From NCBI GenBank assembly GCA_008933995.1, contig WARS01000043.1, forward strand, positions 1,092,501 to 1,156,500: DNA of 64,000 nt. The letters are read 5' to 3'. The notes under the pieces are model-generated. The model had not been told where the DNA came from, did no database searches, and was given only the letters and a program-made list of their open reading frames with translations. This stretch comes from Datnioides undecimradiatus (taxonomy: Eukaryota > Chordata > Actinopteri > Lobotiformes > Datnioididae). A program made the position numbers and the translations under genes. How positions within the stretch are numbered: the stretch's first letter is position 1; each line of letters opens with the position of its first letter. Below, one piece after another: positions 1-13,180 of this stretch.

Positions 1-1659
1 AGTTTGAAACCTAGAGACCCCTTTGGCCCCTGAAGTGCAGACACACAGAAAGCACGGGCACTGACATCAACCTTTCTGTGTATCTGTACGTGTGTGTGTG
101 GAGAAAGGGGGCAGAGAGAGAGAGATTTCGGGAATTGGTGCTCTGCTATCAGATGTATTATGTATTTCAGTTATTGCAACGAGCACGACACTTGTCATGT
201 GACCTTTATCACATGAGAGATCATTAAGTGAGAATACAAAAAGGCTGTCAAGTCATCAAAGCCATATAAAAAAAAAAAAATGTGAAGTGGTCTGAATGAG
301 GCAATGTTCAGTCTGGATGGAATTTATCTGCACATGCGCAAGTGGCGACAAAGTGATGGTTGGGTACATGCAGGACAGTCATTCGGGTTCAAGTGCAGAC
401 ACGCAGGGTGATGTGATCTCATTAAATCACAGGCTGAGAGCTGCAGGATGACATGACATTTGTAAACATGCAGTACGGTCTGCCCACGAGAACCAGTGTG
501 TACCTCTTTATATTTGTGAGCATGTGTGAAGCAGAGGGGAACAGATGAGCCTGTATCAAGTATAAAAGTGCAACACCAGAGTCCACGTCACGCTTGGTGC
601 CCCTGCTGCAGATCAGGTGCTTCTTGTAGGGAGACGTGGTCCGCTAGTTGAACAGCTCATCCCTCTGCTAACGCATTTTAAATGCTCAAGCAGGCACACA
701 CTCCGGACAGCCTCAGCCGCAGGCTCGATAGCAGGCCAGGAGACTGGCACACACACACGTCATAAATCAACCTGGAGGTTTTCTACCTCTCGTGGCATGA
801 GTGTGTATTGAATCGCAAGCGTGCCCTGTCCGCTGCTAAAGGGGCATATTTCTCTTGTTTAATCAGTGACAAACACAATCCAATATTTCTTTTTGTTACT
901 GGACATACTCAAAAATAGCCACGTTAGCTGCTCACCCTTTCAAGCTCATATTTATTTATTTTTTTTACCTCTGAAAAAAATATATAATTAAAAAATAAAA
1001 TTAGTCTTCATCTATTTAGTAACTAATAGAATATTACTGACAAGTATAAAGAGACTAATGTGTCTGGAATGGTGTTAGTTTCTAAACCAACTACCCATCA
1101 CCTCAACTCTCTCCCAGCCTTTCAAAGATATAAGAGGCAGGTTTTCTGGGACTTGCAATGCCTGAATATTGTTAATTCATCACTTACTACTGGCAGTCCC
1201 CACCAGCTTTGAGACTCGTGTAGTAAAACCTCTACCCAAGAAACCACACCTTGATCCCAAGCTGCTCAAATAATTAAAAAATTCATTTCTTATCTTCTGT
1301 TCTTCAAAATCAGACTAGAAAGAGCTGTGTCTCAGCAACTTTGTCTCATTTAACAGTAACCTTTTTCACTGTTTCTTATCTGCTTAAGGGCCTGTCACTT
1401 CATTGAAACTGCACTTACAAAAGTGGTGAGCGATCTTCTGCTGAGTTTAGATTTGGACTCCTTCTTCTCGATGTTAATGCAGCTTTTACATCACAGGGCA
1501 TTGTAAAGTCTGACAACTCACTGGAAATATCAATCCATAATCTCTTTTAAAGTCTTTTTTATATAAAAGGAGACCGCGTGATTCCCGTCTGATTACAGCA
1601 GCCAAATTGAATGATGTGAAATATGGACTAAGTAGCAATGTCTGCAAGCCATTTGTAAA
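1..1659. other. no gene seen
   Basis: AT-rich DNA with a short GA run (about 110-125) and an A13 run (268-280). The 64-codon frame at 617-811 has no recognisable domain and no splice support. Confidence 0.5.
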
Positions 1660-1760
1660 TAAATGGACATATTCACCGTCTTAGCTTAGCATGTTAGCAT
1701 GATAATATTAGCACACAACAAAAAGCACGACTGAGGCTGATTAGAACTCCACGAGTTGGT
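1660..1760 (+). repeat. dispersed-repeat fragment with TTAGCATG motifs
   Basis: CTTAGCATGTTAGCATGATA, followed by AGCACACAAC and ACTGAGGCTGATTAGAA, resembles a frequent fish interspersed repeat (TAGCATGTTAGCATGCTAAC ... GCTGAGGCTGATGGGAA). The boundaries are approximate. Confidence 0.5.
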
Positions 1761-4700
1761 CACAAATTGAAATGCTGACCTCACAGTGGTGCTGCACGAG
1801 AGCGTGTGTGATCGCTTATTTGATAAATATTCCTGAATGGAGCATTACTGTACTATCTAGTTACATCACGGTCCATCCAGTTTAGAGATCTGACTCAAAC
1901 CACTATAGGTCAGTCGAGATGACCAAAGTCATTATAACTCACCCACTGGAGAACTGGCTGATCTAATGTCTGACCCCCCATCCATTTACCCATCCTTCCA
2001 AACATGCACTGGCAGTGGGCGCGTAAAATACAAAAGGCTTTCCCTACAACCGGTTTGTGTCTGGTCTGCTACAGAAACATGTCTGTACAACACTGCACTC
2101 CAGGTTTCCAGAACATTCCCTAAATCTTACACAGTGCTCCTCTATTGAGATGTTTCACTAAATGTCAACTTCATGGTAGCACTAGAGGAAAAGTCAAAGA
2201 ATCAACAAACATCTTCTGGACCAGAATATCTGTCTTTGCATGTCATTCGTGACAGTTCATCCATCACTCGGTGCGATATTTAAGTCTGGAAAGTGGTGAA
2301 CTGACCGACCAACGGACTGATTCCACCTTCCCTACAGCTTTACTGTTCATATATGGTATGTAGCAGAGGCCATACCATATTCTTCCCTAAAGAGACAACT
2401 AATGTTTTAATATCTGCAATTTTTCCAGGAGATGTCTGGCAGCCGTCAGACGTGCTCTCTAAATGGATCAGTTCGTGCTCATGCTACTCTGGAAACCCTG
2501 CAGATACAGTCAGTGGCTTCATTTTCTGGTGCCGGAGCGGAAAAAACACAGACGTGGGCTCGATCGCGGAACAGGATCTGCGTACTGAACCTGAATGGCA
2601 CTGTAAAAACTGGAGATTGCCTGACCTAGGGAAAATGATCGTGTTCGAAGAGTGGCTGAAGACACCCTAAATCAGCAGACATGGATGGCACAGCGCTTAT
2701 AACAGGACATAAAGCACTTTTAAGGAATATTTCCTGCAGGAGAAGTCCTTTGTTCCTGCAGGTTTCATGTGGCTGACAGTAAGTGGGGTGTTATGTAATG
2801 CAGCACCAGAATAAAAACACTCACTCAGAAAAATAATGGTAACACAGACATGCTGCAAAACCAGATTAACATATTATGAAGGTAGTATTTTCTTATCTCC
2901 TGCAGTTTCATGGCTGTGAAGGACTTCATATCAGTAAAAATGTGATTTCTGAGGGGATGGGAACAAGCTTTATATCTGTGACTATGGCTAACTGCCAGGA
3001 TGCCATTAGAATATCAAAAATAACAAAAAAATAATCATTGTAATAGCGTTTTTTTTTCTGTTTCTATCATTACTTTTATACAGATATTCGAAAGCAAATT
3101 AATCCTGGCAGCGCGGGGGTCATAAGGTCCCAATTAGGAAGAGAGTGAGACTTTTTCTGTTATGGACTCCACTTTGCAATTTGGGTTGAGATAAAAAGCG
3201 CCTTTGTGTTTACTGACGGGTCCCTGCGGTGACGGATTAAAGCGCAGCAGTGGACAGTGAAGCAACTCAAAGAAAACTAAACAAGTGGTTGAAGGCTCTT
3301 GGACAGATTCACTGTACAATACCATAAAACTTGACAAGAGCTACGAAGGATTGCAGGAGGAGGGGGCTGCCGTGAGAATAACAAAAGGAAACCTCATATC
3401 CAAGAAAGAACAGCACGACTACAGATGCCATAAAGAGTACCATGAAACAATATTTCAAAAGGTTTCGTGTAATTAATTCTGAATCATCAAGCTACGTCCA
3501 CGGTTCACTGCTGGTTTAAGCAAATAGCAAATATAGTTGTGCATGTGTGCATGAGCCTTACACTCTTAATTGTCATGACCTCTGTTTGCAGCTTGTAAAA
3601 CAACGTTTGCCGAAGGTCAGTATGCATAGAATTAATATGAGATCTAATCCGTATAATTTAGCTGATATTCAGTCATTCGTGAGAGAGGAGCCTTTTAGCT
3701 GTGAAAGTCAACAGTGTATGTTATTATATAAATAAATGTGTAAAACAAAAAAAAAAAAGAGCTTGATATTAGTACGCTGGAAAACCGACACCAGCCAATA
3801 CTACACTAACACAAAACAGAAACAACTTGTTACGTGGGTCCATTGTTGATGCTCAATTATCGCGTAAAGAGATAGGTGTTGAACAAACACTTGCCTGTTT
3901 GCCAGCTCTCCACAGACAATGCGTGCTCTACTTTCATCTCAACCTTACGCTCGGGCCTAAGCGAGAGCTGGATTTCCACACTGCCTGATAGCTACGCCTC
4001 AGCATCAGGGGAAAGTTTCTGGCTGAACCGGCTGTCATTTTGAGCACCGGGTTGAGATCTGGGGCTTTAAATTTCTTAAACCAATTAAAGTTGTCATGTT
4101 GATGTGCTCAGGGCCTACTCAGTGCTCTTATAAATACAGAGTCAAGAGTGTTCAAGATGCATACATTTGCACATAGGTAATTACCCGCCTTGTGCACACT
4201 TAAACTTTGTTTCAGTGTTTTTCCATCACCAACATCAAGTTTATTATTCAGGATGAACTGCAATTCTTAGTTGTTTCTTCCTGAAAATGGCAAAACAAAG
4301 ACTGTAGCTTCTTGTCTAAACACCTAAAAGATATAACCATCATTATTTCGTTATTGGGCTGGTTTTAATAACCTGGTAGACTTCACATAATTCTAATTTC
4401 AGTATCATCAGTGGTCTATATTTAATTAAATTTGACCAAAAATGCAAAATAAAGAACGATATTACCCAGAGAAATTACCATACTGATGTATCTAAAAATG
4501 TGAGGAAAGAGGCTGGTGCCCTGAATTTGTATTCAATAGAAAGTTCACGGTCCCACCAGGGCAGGACATTTGTCTTTGTCTAAACAATACAGAGAACAAA
4601 CAGTAAAAACAATAAACATAACACAATAAAACTAAGACAACACACATCCAGAATGAGCAGCTCAGACATATATTGGCAAAAGCAATAAAGCGTAAAGAGG

Positions 4701-4859
4701 AAAAAGGACCAAATCTTGATTTAACACCTCATGTCCAAGTTTGATGCATGAGGCATACGAGCACACTGCCACAGCTTGCTCAGAGGAAGCGCGACAGAAC
4801 ATCAGCTTATAGCGTGAGCTTTTACACATAAATGAAGGTCAGTTACATTCCAGATACAG
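1761..4859. other. no gene seen
   Basis: Only short overlapping frames are present (the longest is 105 codons at 2353-2670), without recognisable domains. There is an A12 run near 3750. Confidence 0.5.
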
Positions 4860-5330
4860 AGTTTTTAAACGTTGTCAAGGCTTGGTTACGAGGTGAGAGC
4901 AGGACCCAGATGCAGGCAGGGACAAGGACGCAAAGATCTTTTAACAGTTTATTTAATGGGCTTAGGGCCACGGATGATCAAGGCAGGCAGGGTCGTAAAT
5001 CCAGGAGTCAGTCCAAACATAACATGGTAACCACTAATCCAAAATAACCAAAGATCCAAAAAGAAACAAAAATCCAAAAATTCCTATGAACAAGCACGTG
5101 GAATCAAGGTAGGGACATGGACGCTAACAGAGCAAGTGAACCGACAGAGAACAAAGGCAATGGCATAACTTAAATAGACAGGGGAGGGCAGCAAAACGAG
5201 ACACAGGGGAGATCAATCAACTAATCAAGAAACAGGAAACAAGCAGACAGAAACACAAGGGAAAAACTTTTCAAAATAAGACAGGAAATAATAAGACAAG
5301 GAACTCAACTCAAAAACCATGACAAACTGG
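4860..5330. repeat. probable dispersed repeat, purine-rich
   Basis: The block starts GAGAGCAGGACCCAGATGCA, passes a TTTAACAGTTTATTTAATGG segment and continues as A-rich DNA with ACACAGGGGA and ACAAGGGAAAA to CAAAAACCATGAC. This arrangement is typical of an abundant percomorph interspersed repeat. A 71-codon frame at 4832-5047 lies within it and is not a gene. The class is unassigned. Confidence 0.5.
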
Positions 5331-8300
5331 TGGTGTTCAAAGACACTGCCCCAACAGAGCACTGGTGGTGATGTGTTTTAAAACCGACAAGCAACGTTGG
5401 TTCGTCCGTATGATTTGAGGAGCAGTGCCGGCTGCAGCTACACTCTCAACCTCTAAAATACAGAATATGGGACTTGCACAGACCTAGACGTATTATTCCT
5501 TACTGTGGATCTTTTCATTCTTGGACAGTGTTATCTGAAAGTACTGTCAATAAATGAATCTGGATCATCTTAAAACAAAACCAGTTTGCAAAACATTATT
5601 TCACTTCCCGTCACTTCGCTGCAGTGTTATTAGTGTTTACAGGCTTTACCTGCCCGAGGTCACTGACTAATCAGTTTTAATCACGCGCGCCTGCGTTTAG
5701 TCTTGGAGAAGTTTATCATATAGCTTGATTGGGATTAATTTGAGTTAAGTGCTTCGATGAAGATCACAACGCCATGAATAGACTTTTCATTTCTGGCGTC
5801 GAGAGAGCGCTGGCGTCTTTTGTTTATCATTTGCATTCATACCCCAAGCCGATTACAGATTACGAAGTGATTCTTGTTGTTATTCAATATGGAGAAGCCT
5901 AAACTGTGATGTCTCTAATCTCAGCAACTGGTGCCAAAAAAAGTCCAAAACATAAAGAATGAAAGAGTCCGCACACTGACTCAAGAACTACTCCCCAAAC
6001 CATATAGGCCTTTATTAACACTCACACACCAGTGGTAAGCCTGCATACTAGAGTGATGAAGACTGAAATTTAAAATAAAAATAAAAATGCTTTTTTTCAA
6101 ACTGAGTCAGTTATTTGGGATTAAGAGCATGTTTCCTCACTTCAAGTATGACTTTTAGTTGGATCATGAAACTTTTAATGTTAAGCTTTTAATTGATATT
6201 GTGCAAAAACATTTTTTACTGACAAAGAGTCAGAGCTGTGGCATCCTTTCACTCTAGCGTATGTGTGTGTCAACTGATTTTCTGTATTTTATACTAATAT
6301 GTCTTAGAACTGTCTGGCTGGTGCTATTTTTTACTTTAAATACAGTTTCAGTCAATGGAATATTACAACACACGCGGCCTCAGCTAAACAACGTCGCTAT
6401 AGAGCTGATGAATATTATAAGACATACAAAGCAACACAAAAACAAAGACTCTGGACTGGTCTTCAAACAGTGCTGTGGGCGATATGCATCGTGATTTCAA
6501 ACAAAAAAGGATTTACCAATTATTACCCACTCTCTGATAATCTTGTGTTTAATGTTTTATTTACTTGCCTTTTTCAGCTATGAACACAGCAAAGTGTACC
6601 AGTGAGCTTACATCAAATTAAAGTAAGTCAAACAAATGCCATCAACATCAAAACACCAAATCCGATAGCTAGCTCATTAGGCTGGTTGCTATTGATGTAT
6701 AAACTCCCCTCAGCAAACAACATGAAGCTCCCACTGTTCCTCGGAGTCGATGAGTCAGAGCTGCACTAAACATGGGCCGCAGTGCTCGCTGCTATTATAC
6801 CCGAAAGTGTCCATCAATATTCTTCATGCTCATGATCAAAGCAGAAGAGGGCACGCACGCTTTTGACATTTATTTGTGGTTGGTAGTCTTAATACCAGAA
6901 ATTATGGAACAAGACTCATTGAAATAATAATGTCCCCAAGGAAAAATATAACACACTGATTACGAAAGAAACACTGGGTGGATGAATGGGGAAGAACTTT
7001 TGTTCTCCTTAGATTTTATTGATGTTTCTTTTTATTATTTATTTGTCAGGAACAGCTTTTGGCCAGACCAATGGGGGGAAAGGATTAGCAAATAATTAGA
7101 ACATAAAATGTTGTTGGAGGAATAGTTCTCCCTTTTTTTCTTTTTTAAGTGGGGTTGTTTGAGGCACTTGTGCTAGTCAGTGTATTCTCGAGGCAAAAAC
7201 TGGTGGTTGGCATGCACCAAGTTTGGGAGAAGCAGCAGAAGCACCAGTGTGGCGAAGTGGCTAATACTGTGTGCACGCCAAAGCCGAGTAACTGGCGAAC
7301 ATATAAAAATATAAAAAATAAAGAATCTGAAAAGATGAGAGTGTATGCTATTTAAATATTTTTCTTGGTTAACTTGCAATCACACAGTAGTTACATCTAA
7401 AAAAAATATTATTTACATCTCAGTAGAGATGGGAGTTGATCATTATTTTTGGATTGACTAAAGTTGCATTGTTATCTAACCGACCGAGGCAGCGGTATGA
7501 CCATAAGCCTCTAGTGTTTCCCTCAAGGATGTACAATCACAACCGACGGCCTGAAATTGTTTCGCTGCGGTTCCTGTCCACAAGAAGATGTTCATCAAGT
7601 GCCAGATTGCACCTTGCACTGGTTATAGATACAAAGCATCATTAAACTTCATTTAGATCATGTTTAGGCACAGAAGCACTTCTGGTAGCTTTTTAAAGCA
7701 CTGTGGTCTTGGATTAATACAGAATACTACTCCCAGTGACCTGAATCATAACAAACAATGTAAATTTAAGCATTCATCCAAAATTATAATCCTTCGTCTA
7801 ACCTCAGTTGCTGCCTGAGCGTAACCACGGGAATGATTCATGACGGCAACTCAAGCCCCCCTGGACCACTTCCTCGTGATTCTGATGTGGTCAATACATT
7901 TAAGATTTCATTCACTTAAACAAATGTTGCTTCCTGACATCATTTATCCTGCTATTATGTTTTTCATCACAACGTCATTTACAAGAAGATGAGGTCAAAG
8001 ATGTCCATCCACCGAGGTAAATAAGCATTACATCCTCAATACAAACATGCCAAAAACCTGCAGGCTCATTGAAAGGCATCAGGCGCACTTTAAACCAACA
8101 TGCAAATGTCCTAGTATGAGCCGGTAAAAACAAGCATTGCATTTTAGCAAGCTACAACATTCAGCGCGAGAACATAATGGCGTAGTGAGCTGCTTCTGCA
8201 GCAAACTGCATTGTTATGAACAGAAGACGACATAATGTGTCTGTACAGAATCTCCTACTAATGATGGTTATCCATCATTGTTCTCAAGATGACTGACAAA

Positions 8301-8538
8301 CAGGTACATAAATTACCTGAATGTGACACCGCTAGTTTCTTTCTAGCGTGGGAAATACTGTCACAAGTGTCCTAAATGAATACTTTTGTCAACATGCACC
8401 CACAACGCTGTGTGTTTTTGTAGTCTGCATACAAGAAGCAAAGGCGCTTCTATAGCACAACAACCAATAAGATGAAATCATGAACTCCAGTTATGGTGTT
8501 GACACAGGTCAACCCCAAACCAGGTTTTCACGCATTTG
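5331..8538. other. no gene seen; left flank of the LTR element
   Basis: AT-rich intergenic sequence. GGAGGAATAGTTCTCCC near 7120 faintly resembles an edge of the 49.2 kb repeat family. Nothing else is recognised. Confidence 0.45.
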
Positions 8539-9887
8539 TGTTTGGGGCCCCATACAGACAACAGGCCCCGACAAGGTTTACTTAATTGAGGTTCGATACA
8601 GATCAAGATTGCAGACCAACCAAATGGTTACGTTTCTTGTCTAAGACCTGGGAGCCAGGTCACAAAGGTATGCAGGACACCTCCATCCCCATTCACTTGC
8701 TGCCCCCTGCTGGGTGCAGTTCTGCTGACGGAGCCATTAGCATCCTGGCTGCTCCTATCTTAGACCTATGGGCCAGAGCACAGGAGTGGGGGACACCTCC
8801 TACTCTACCTGCTCGGCCACCCCTGGTGAGCTTGGCCCCAAACGCACGGAACCACCAACACCCCGCCTCCATTTTGTCTCTCAGATCAAAGGGCCAGACC
8901 AGGAAGGAGCACAGGCTATCTCCGTCTCTATTCCCCAGCACCCTGCTGTGCGTTGAGATGTTTGCAGGTATATTACCTGCACTCAACCTCACAAATTAGG
9001 CTTCCAGTCTGTTTCTAGTCGGTTTCCACCCGATCCCAGCTAGGCACAATAAAAAGGAAGTAAACCACTTCAACCGGGGCTCTAGTCTGTGTCCGCCCCG
9101 CTAGTCACTTACGAAAAAAGGAAGTAAAACCACATATGACCTGAACTATGTGCCGACCTCACCCCCGCTGGACAAAACTGGAGATTCCCCAAGCACATTA
9201 TTTCCACGGATCCGGCGAGAGTCGCCACACAAGAGACGCCGCCGCCGCCTAGCCTCTTTCAATAAAGTACCTGCAGACCCAATCTGTTACTTCCCCGCTG
9301 ATCGCGGAGGATTGCTGGCTGGCCGCCGCCAGCGCCAAAGTACCCAGAAGGAAGCGAAGGACTGGCCAAGGTTTTTCTTCAACTCTTGCAACTCCGGCCG
9401 CGGTAACCCGGCCGACAGACATTGACGGCCCACCGCCGTTATCCGGAGCCGAGGAACCGAGCCGACCTAAAGATTTGATCCCACACATCTCCCCGTTTAT
9501 GGGCACGTAGCTTGATCTGGGCAGAGGTAGTTTTTGTGCTCTTCATATGAATTTTATTACATAAGTTAAAGTTGACGGACTACAAGTCCTGCCGCTTGGA
9601 ATTCACGGACCAAGTTACATTTGTTTATTTAATCTTTTGATCGGGTGTACATGGCTCCAACGACTGAGTCTCAAGAATTTTTTCTTTTATGCCAGGTTTT
9701 CCTTCTTCCCCCTTAACTCGACATCGCACATACACACCGGTATACACCGTGAAAAAATCTAATTTTTCAGAGAGACACACAGGCTAAGCTCATGACGCCC
9801 ACTAGTCATATTCTTAAACCGCGGCCATTTCCTCTGACCGGCTCTTGCGTGACGCACCCTCCACATCCGCAGAACTCTCACCCCTCC

Positions 9888-9890
<3 letters not shown>

Positions 9891-9928
<38 letters not shown>
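9891..9928. repeat. (AC)19 microsatellite in left LTR
   Basis: The array is a pure dinucleotide run. The right LTR has the same array at the same relative position, so it was part of the element before insertion. Confidence 0.95.
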
Positions 9929-9931
<3 letters not shown>

Positions 9932-10246
9932 TATAATCTAGAATAGATACATGATGGATAGTTCGCTGATTGAGGTGTTATCGACATTAATTGATATCAT
10001 TGATTTAATAGCCCTGTTATGTTTTTAAAGAGTAGTTGTCTGCATTGTTTGTACAAGTGTTGTAGCCATTAAAAGAAACAGTGCTCGGATTCACACCTTC
10101 ATTGTTCGCCTTGTGCATACTTTCAGCATTCCCAGGTACTGATATCTGTAAGCCTAACGCTTAGACTGATTATGGGTTATTGGTCCCTGATACCAGGGTG
10201 GTGCCCCGTGAATTATTAATTCTTATTAATAATAATATCGCTTCAG

Positions 10247-10273
10247 TTAATAATTATCATAGATAATTATTAA
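10247..10273. repeat. AT-rich hairpin near left-LTR 3' end
   Basis: The arms TTAATAATTAT and ATAATTATTAA flank a loop CATAG. The right LTR keeps the same loop and 10 of the 11 pairs at about 14874-14899. Confidence 0.8.
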
Positions 10274-10333
10274 TTTTGCTAATAACCTACTCCTATAAGC
10301 ACAACAATGATGCCTATGCGGTTATCAACATAA

Positions 10334-10351
10334 TGGTGCCCCTCGTAGAGG
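10334..10351 (+). other. candidate primer-binding site
   Basis: TGGTGCCCC begins 3 bp after the left LTR, the normal place for pairing with the CCA 3' end of a tRNA primer. I could not match the following bases to a particular tRNA. A similar TGGTGCCC motif also occurs inside each LTR (10199 and 14829), so the assignment is tentative. Confidence 0.5.
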
Positions 10352-11013
10352 CCTCTTCAATTACCAGCCTTATCATTTGCAAATAAAACAACCAATGACA
10401 CAACTCAAAGAATTCTTCAGAAACTTTAATTTTAAAATTTCGAATTCCAAAATTGGTAACTTTGAAGCTTAACTTAATTTCAATTAAGAATTTGGTCTCG
10501 ATTTCAATTTTTTGTTTCTCAATATTGAATTTCAAATTGAGAGAAAATTATTTTCAGTCCCTCTAGGATCTGCTGGCCAAGGCATTCACAGGATTGTGAA
10601 TTGCTCCAGTGGGCAGTAGTAGGAGTGCATTGCTGTTAATTCAAATAGTGCCGAACCACCACAACATCCTAATAGGATGTGCGGAGAGTAATCAGCATAA
10701 CACTAAATTGTAAGTCACAGGTCAACCACCTGCATTTGTGTCAGCATAGCAGTTGTATAGCAACTTTCACTGACTTTGTATTTGCCAAGGCAAGATGAGC
10801 CACCAGTAATTTCTGTGGGTGGAGCCAACGCTCCTAAGCGGTTAAGAACTCATTTATAAAGGAGACGGTCGCTACGCCAGTCTCTCTTTAGAAGAGCTGA
10901 GAAAAGATTGATAATTGCGACATGGGGCACCTGTAATGCACACACGGAATATGGTTGACTTGGCTAAAGACCCCACCACGTAGCAGCAGTAGCTATTCCG
11001 ACCCACGGGGCCA
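10352..11013 (+). other. leader region of the LTR element
   Basis: This is noncoding. 10410-10550 is very AT-rich with repeated AATTT-type motifs. At 10853-10860 there is a TATA-like TTTATAAA followed by a GC-richer stretch (GGAGACGGTCGCTACGCC), unusual for the leader of an LTR element. Confidence 0.4.
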
Positions 11014-11847
11014 ATGTTCCTCATCAGAGACCGGAAAGCTCAGCTTCAAAGGGCTGAACACATGGAGGTAAAGCTCCGCCTGTTGAGGAATACACATGAG
11101 GTACAGTCCCAAGAAATCGACGCCATGCGTGAAAAAGTCCAAACCGCCCAGAAAAGGGTAAAGGACAAGCGCCCAGAAGTTCAAACTGCCTTTAGTAGGC
11201 AGTCACTGACTCAGTCGATCGATGAATGCACATTCCTAGCTTGGAGAAGCCACCCCAGCTGCCAGGAGACAGCTATAAGGCCCTCCCGCCTCAGGGGAGC
11301 ACAGAGCTCCCTACCACAGGAGCAGGCCATGCAAGGTGTCATAATCAATGTTAATTTTCCAGCTCGCTCTAGGAGCAGGGCTGCCCAGCCTGCTGAGGGC
11401 AGCTATCAGACACGCCTCCGGCTCCTTCCACACTGGCAGGCCACTCCCAGCTGTTGCAGACAGCAATGGGGCAGATCCCTCAGCCCAAATTGGCAGCACC
11501 CCTCCATCATGAATCACCTGTCCCTACACTCCCACTAAACGAGGGGGAGTCCAGAGCCAGAGCTGACACCAGCGGTGCTGGATCTGCACGAGCCAGTGAG
11601 CTACAGGCATCACAGAGCTCAAGTCCACGCATCAACTGGACTCCCTCCCCATAAAGGGGGGAAGATCGCCATCACAGGTGACCTGCGATCTCAGAGCTCC
11701 AATGATGATGGTCAGAGCACTAAACCGGCCGAGCCTCCCGCCAGAGACGAGGGGTTTCTGCCGAGGAGTCGAGAGTCAAACACCAGTGAGTGCCGCATCA
11801 AAGATGAACCCAGGCCATGCTTGTGCAAAAGCCTAAACCACTGCTGA
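11014..11847 (+). pseudogene. broken gag-like frame with coiled coil, LTR-element interior
   Basis: One frame runs from an ATG at 11014 for 174 codons to a stop at 11536-11538, then is open again in the same frame to a stop ending at 11847. The first 60 or so residues are charged and heptad-like (RDRKAQLQRAEHMEVKLRLL and on), typical of a coiled coil; the rest is rich in Pro, Ser, Gln and Arg. An alternative frame at 11454-11654 reads as a better protein over the middle part, suggesting frameshifts. The position just inside the left LTR fits a gag remnant, but no nucleocapsid zinc knuckle or protease is visible, so the name rests on context. It could equally be an unrelated captured sequence. 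Confidence 0.4.
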
Positions 11848-13164
11848 AACTACAGCTAGTGGTGTCCATGTTTTCATGGGCAATTTTTATATGGGTTGGG
11901 GACCACAGCACTGATTAAGATCAGCCTTCTGGCTCTGCCCCCCTCCTTTTCCTGACCCTTCTGGGGTGTAGTAGCATCCATCATGACAATGCCCAGCGCG
12001 ACTGCACCCTCTAGCGGAAGGGGGTGTATACACCTCGCCTGCCTGACTCCAGTCCCAAGACTAGCTTTGTGAACTCCAGACAGACAACTCATTGTCATTC
12101 AGGAGTCCAGGGGCCACACCTATACACGTTCCCATTCAGAGCCTTGACTAGGCTCTGCCCCTTGACAATAACTATCTGCAGGCGCACAGACACTACAGAC
12201 TGGCTGTCAACCCACTCATGACCACCAGTCTTCCCTCTGGGCGCGTCTAAAGGTTCTGACTTGGCACCATACCACCCCCAGGTGGTCAGAGGCATATATT
12301 TCACGCATTTGATCCATACACTGCTTCTGGTTCAAGAAGTCCTGGCCGTTAATCACATTAATATATAACAGCTTGTGTCAGCGCAACTCCCTCCACTTTT
12401 CACACAGGGAAGCTGAAAACGCCCTCCCTGTGGAGCTGCAGCAACTCTACTAAAAACAATCAGGGTATGCACCCCTCTCTACGCCACAGCTGACAGCCAA
12501 TCAGGTCCTGTGGTCTCAAGCTAGTGTCAAAAATGTCCTCCAACCACGTGTAGCAGGAAACAGGCCATCAGGTAAGGTTAACTCAGGCACATCAGGCTGC
12601 TACAGCAAGGTCTATACTCCGGGCCACAAGTCGCTCCAGAGCTAAATGATTGGTGCACTACCCTCTTAGTGGTTGGATCATCACAGCAGTGGTCTTACAC
12701 GCTATATACAAACACATCCAAACACCACAGGCCTGGCTGGACTCTCCCTCCTGTTCAGCCAAGCTCTTCAAGACGCAGGCCTCGTATCCATACTACAGGC
12801 CAAATGTGTGAACCCCACAGGTAGTGCCTCAACATTTACCACCTTTTCCTCTATCTTCCCTTCCTTTCCCTTCCAGAATAGAGGAATGCGTAATGGTTAA
12901 AGCTTGCATTTTATTTTCTTATGTCTTCAAGTACTCATGCTTGATGTTTGTTTTATATTAATGCTAGAAATCTCTGCCCAGAGATCGCTTCTCAGTACTC
13001 TGCCTCCTGCCTCTATGAACTCTATGAACTCCATAAACTCTATGAACTGTTTCCACTCCTCCCTATGCCCAGAATACATGGACTGTAACCTCAAGTTACT
13101 TCCACTTCCAGAACTGTTCGGTTTCTGTATTTGCCCTAAAAGATCAGGACAGCACCCCACCTTC
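11848..13164 (+). other. LTR-element interior, no recognisable gene
   Basis: Only short frames broken by stops are present on both strands. I see no YXDD, DTG/DSG, or integrase HHCC/DDE signature. It contains four 9-bp units (TCTATGAAC type) at 13012-13047. Confidence 0.5.
13012..13047. repeat. 9-bp tandem repeat, four units
   Basis: The units are TCTATGAAC, TCTATGAAC, TCCATAAAC and TCTATGAAC. They lie about 120 bp before the polypurine tract of the LTR element. Confidence 0.85.
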
Positions 13165-13180
13165 AGGCCAAAGGGGGATG
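13165..13180 (+). other. polypurine tract
   Basis: The purine-rich AAAGGGGGA lies directly before the TG start of the right LTR, as expected for the plus-strand DNA primer in LTR elements. It fixes the LTR boundary to within 2 bp. Confidence 0.65.

Larger units (their letters stand above)
8539..10330 (+). repeat. left LTR
   Basis: It aligns end to end with 13181-14959. Shared blocks include the segment beginning CATACAGACAACAGGCC, a CCGCCGCC-rich stretch near 9240-9340, a (CA)n array at the same relative place, and an AT-rich hairpin near the 3' end. The end is placed at CAACA (10326-10330), which is complementary to the TGTTG start of the right copy. Confidence 0.85.
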
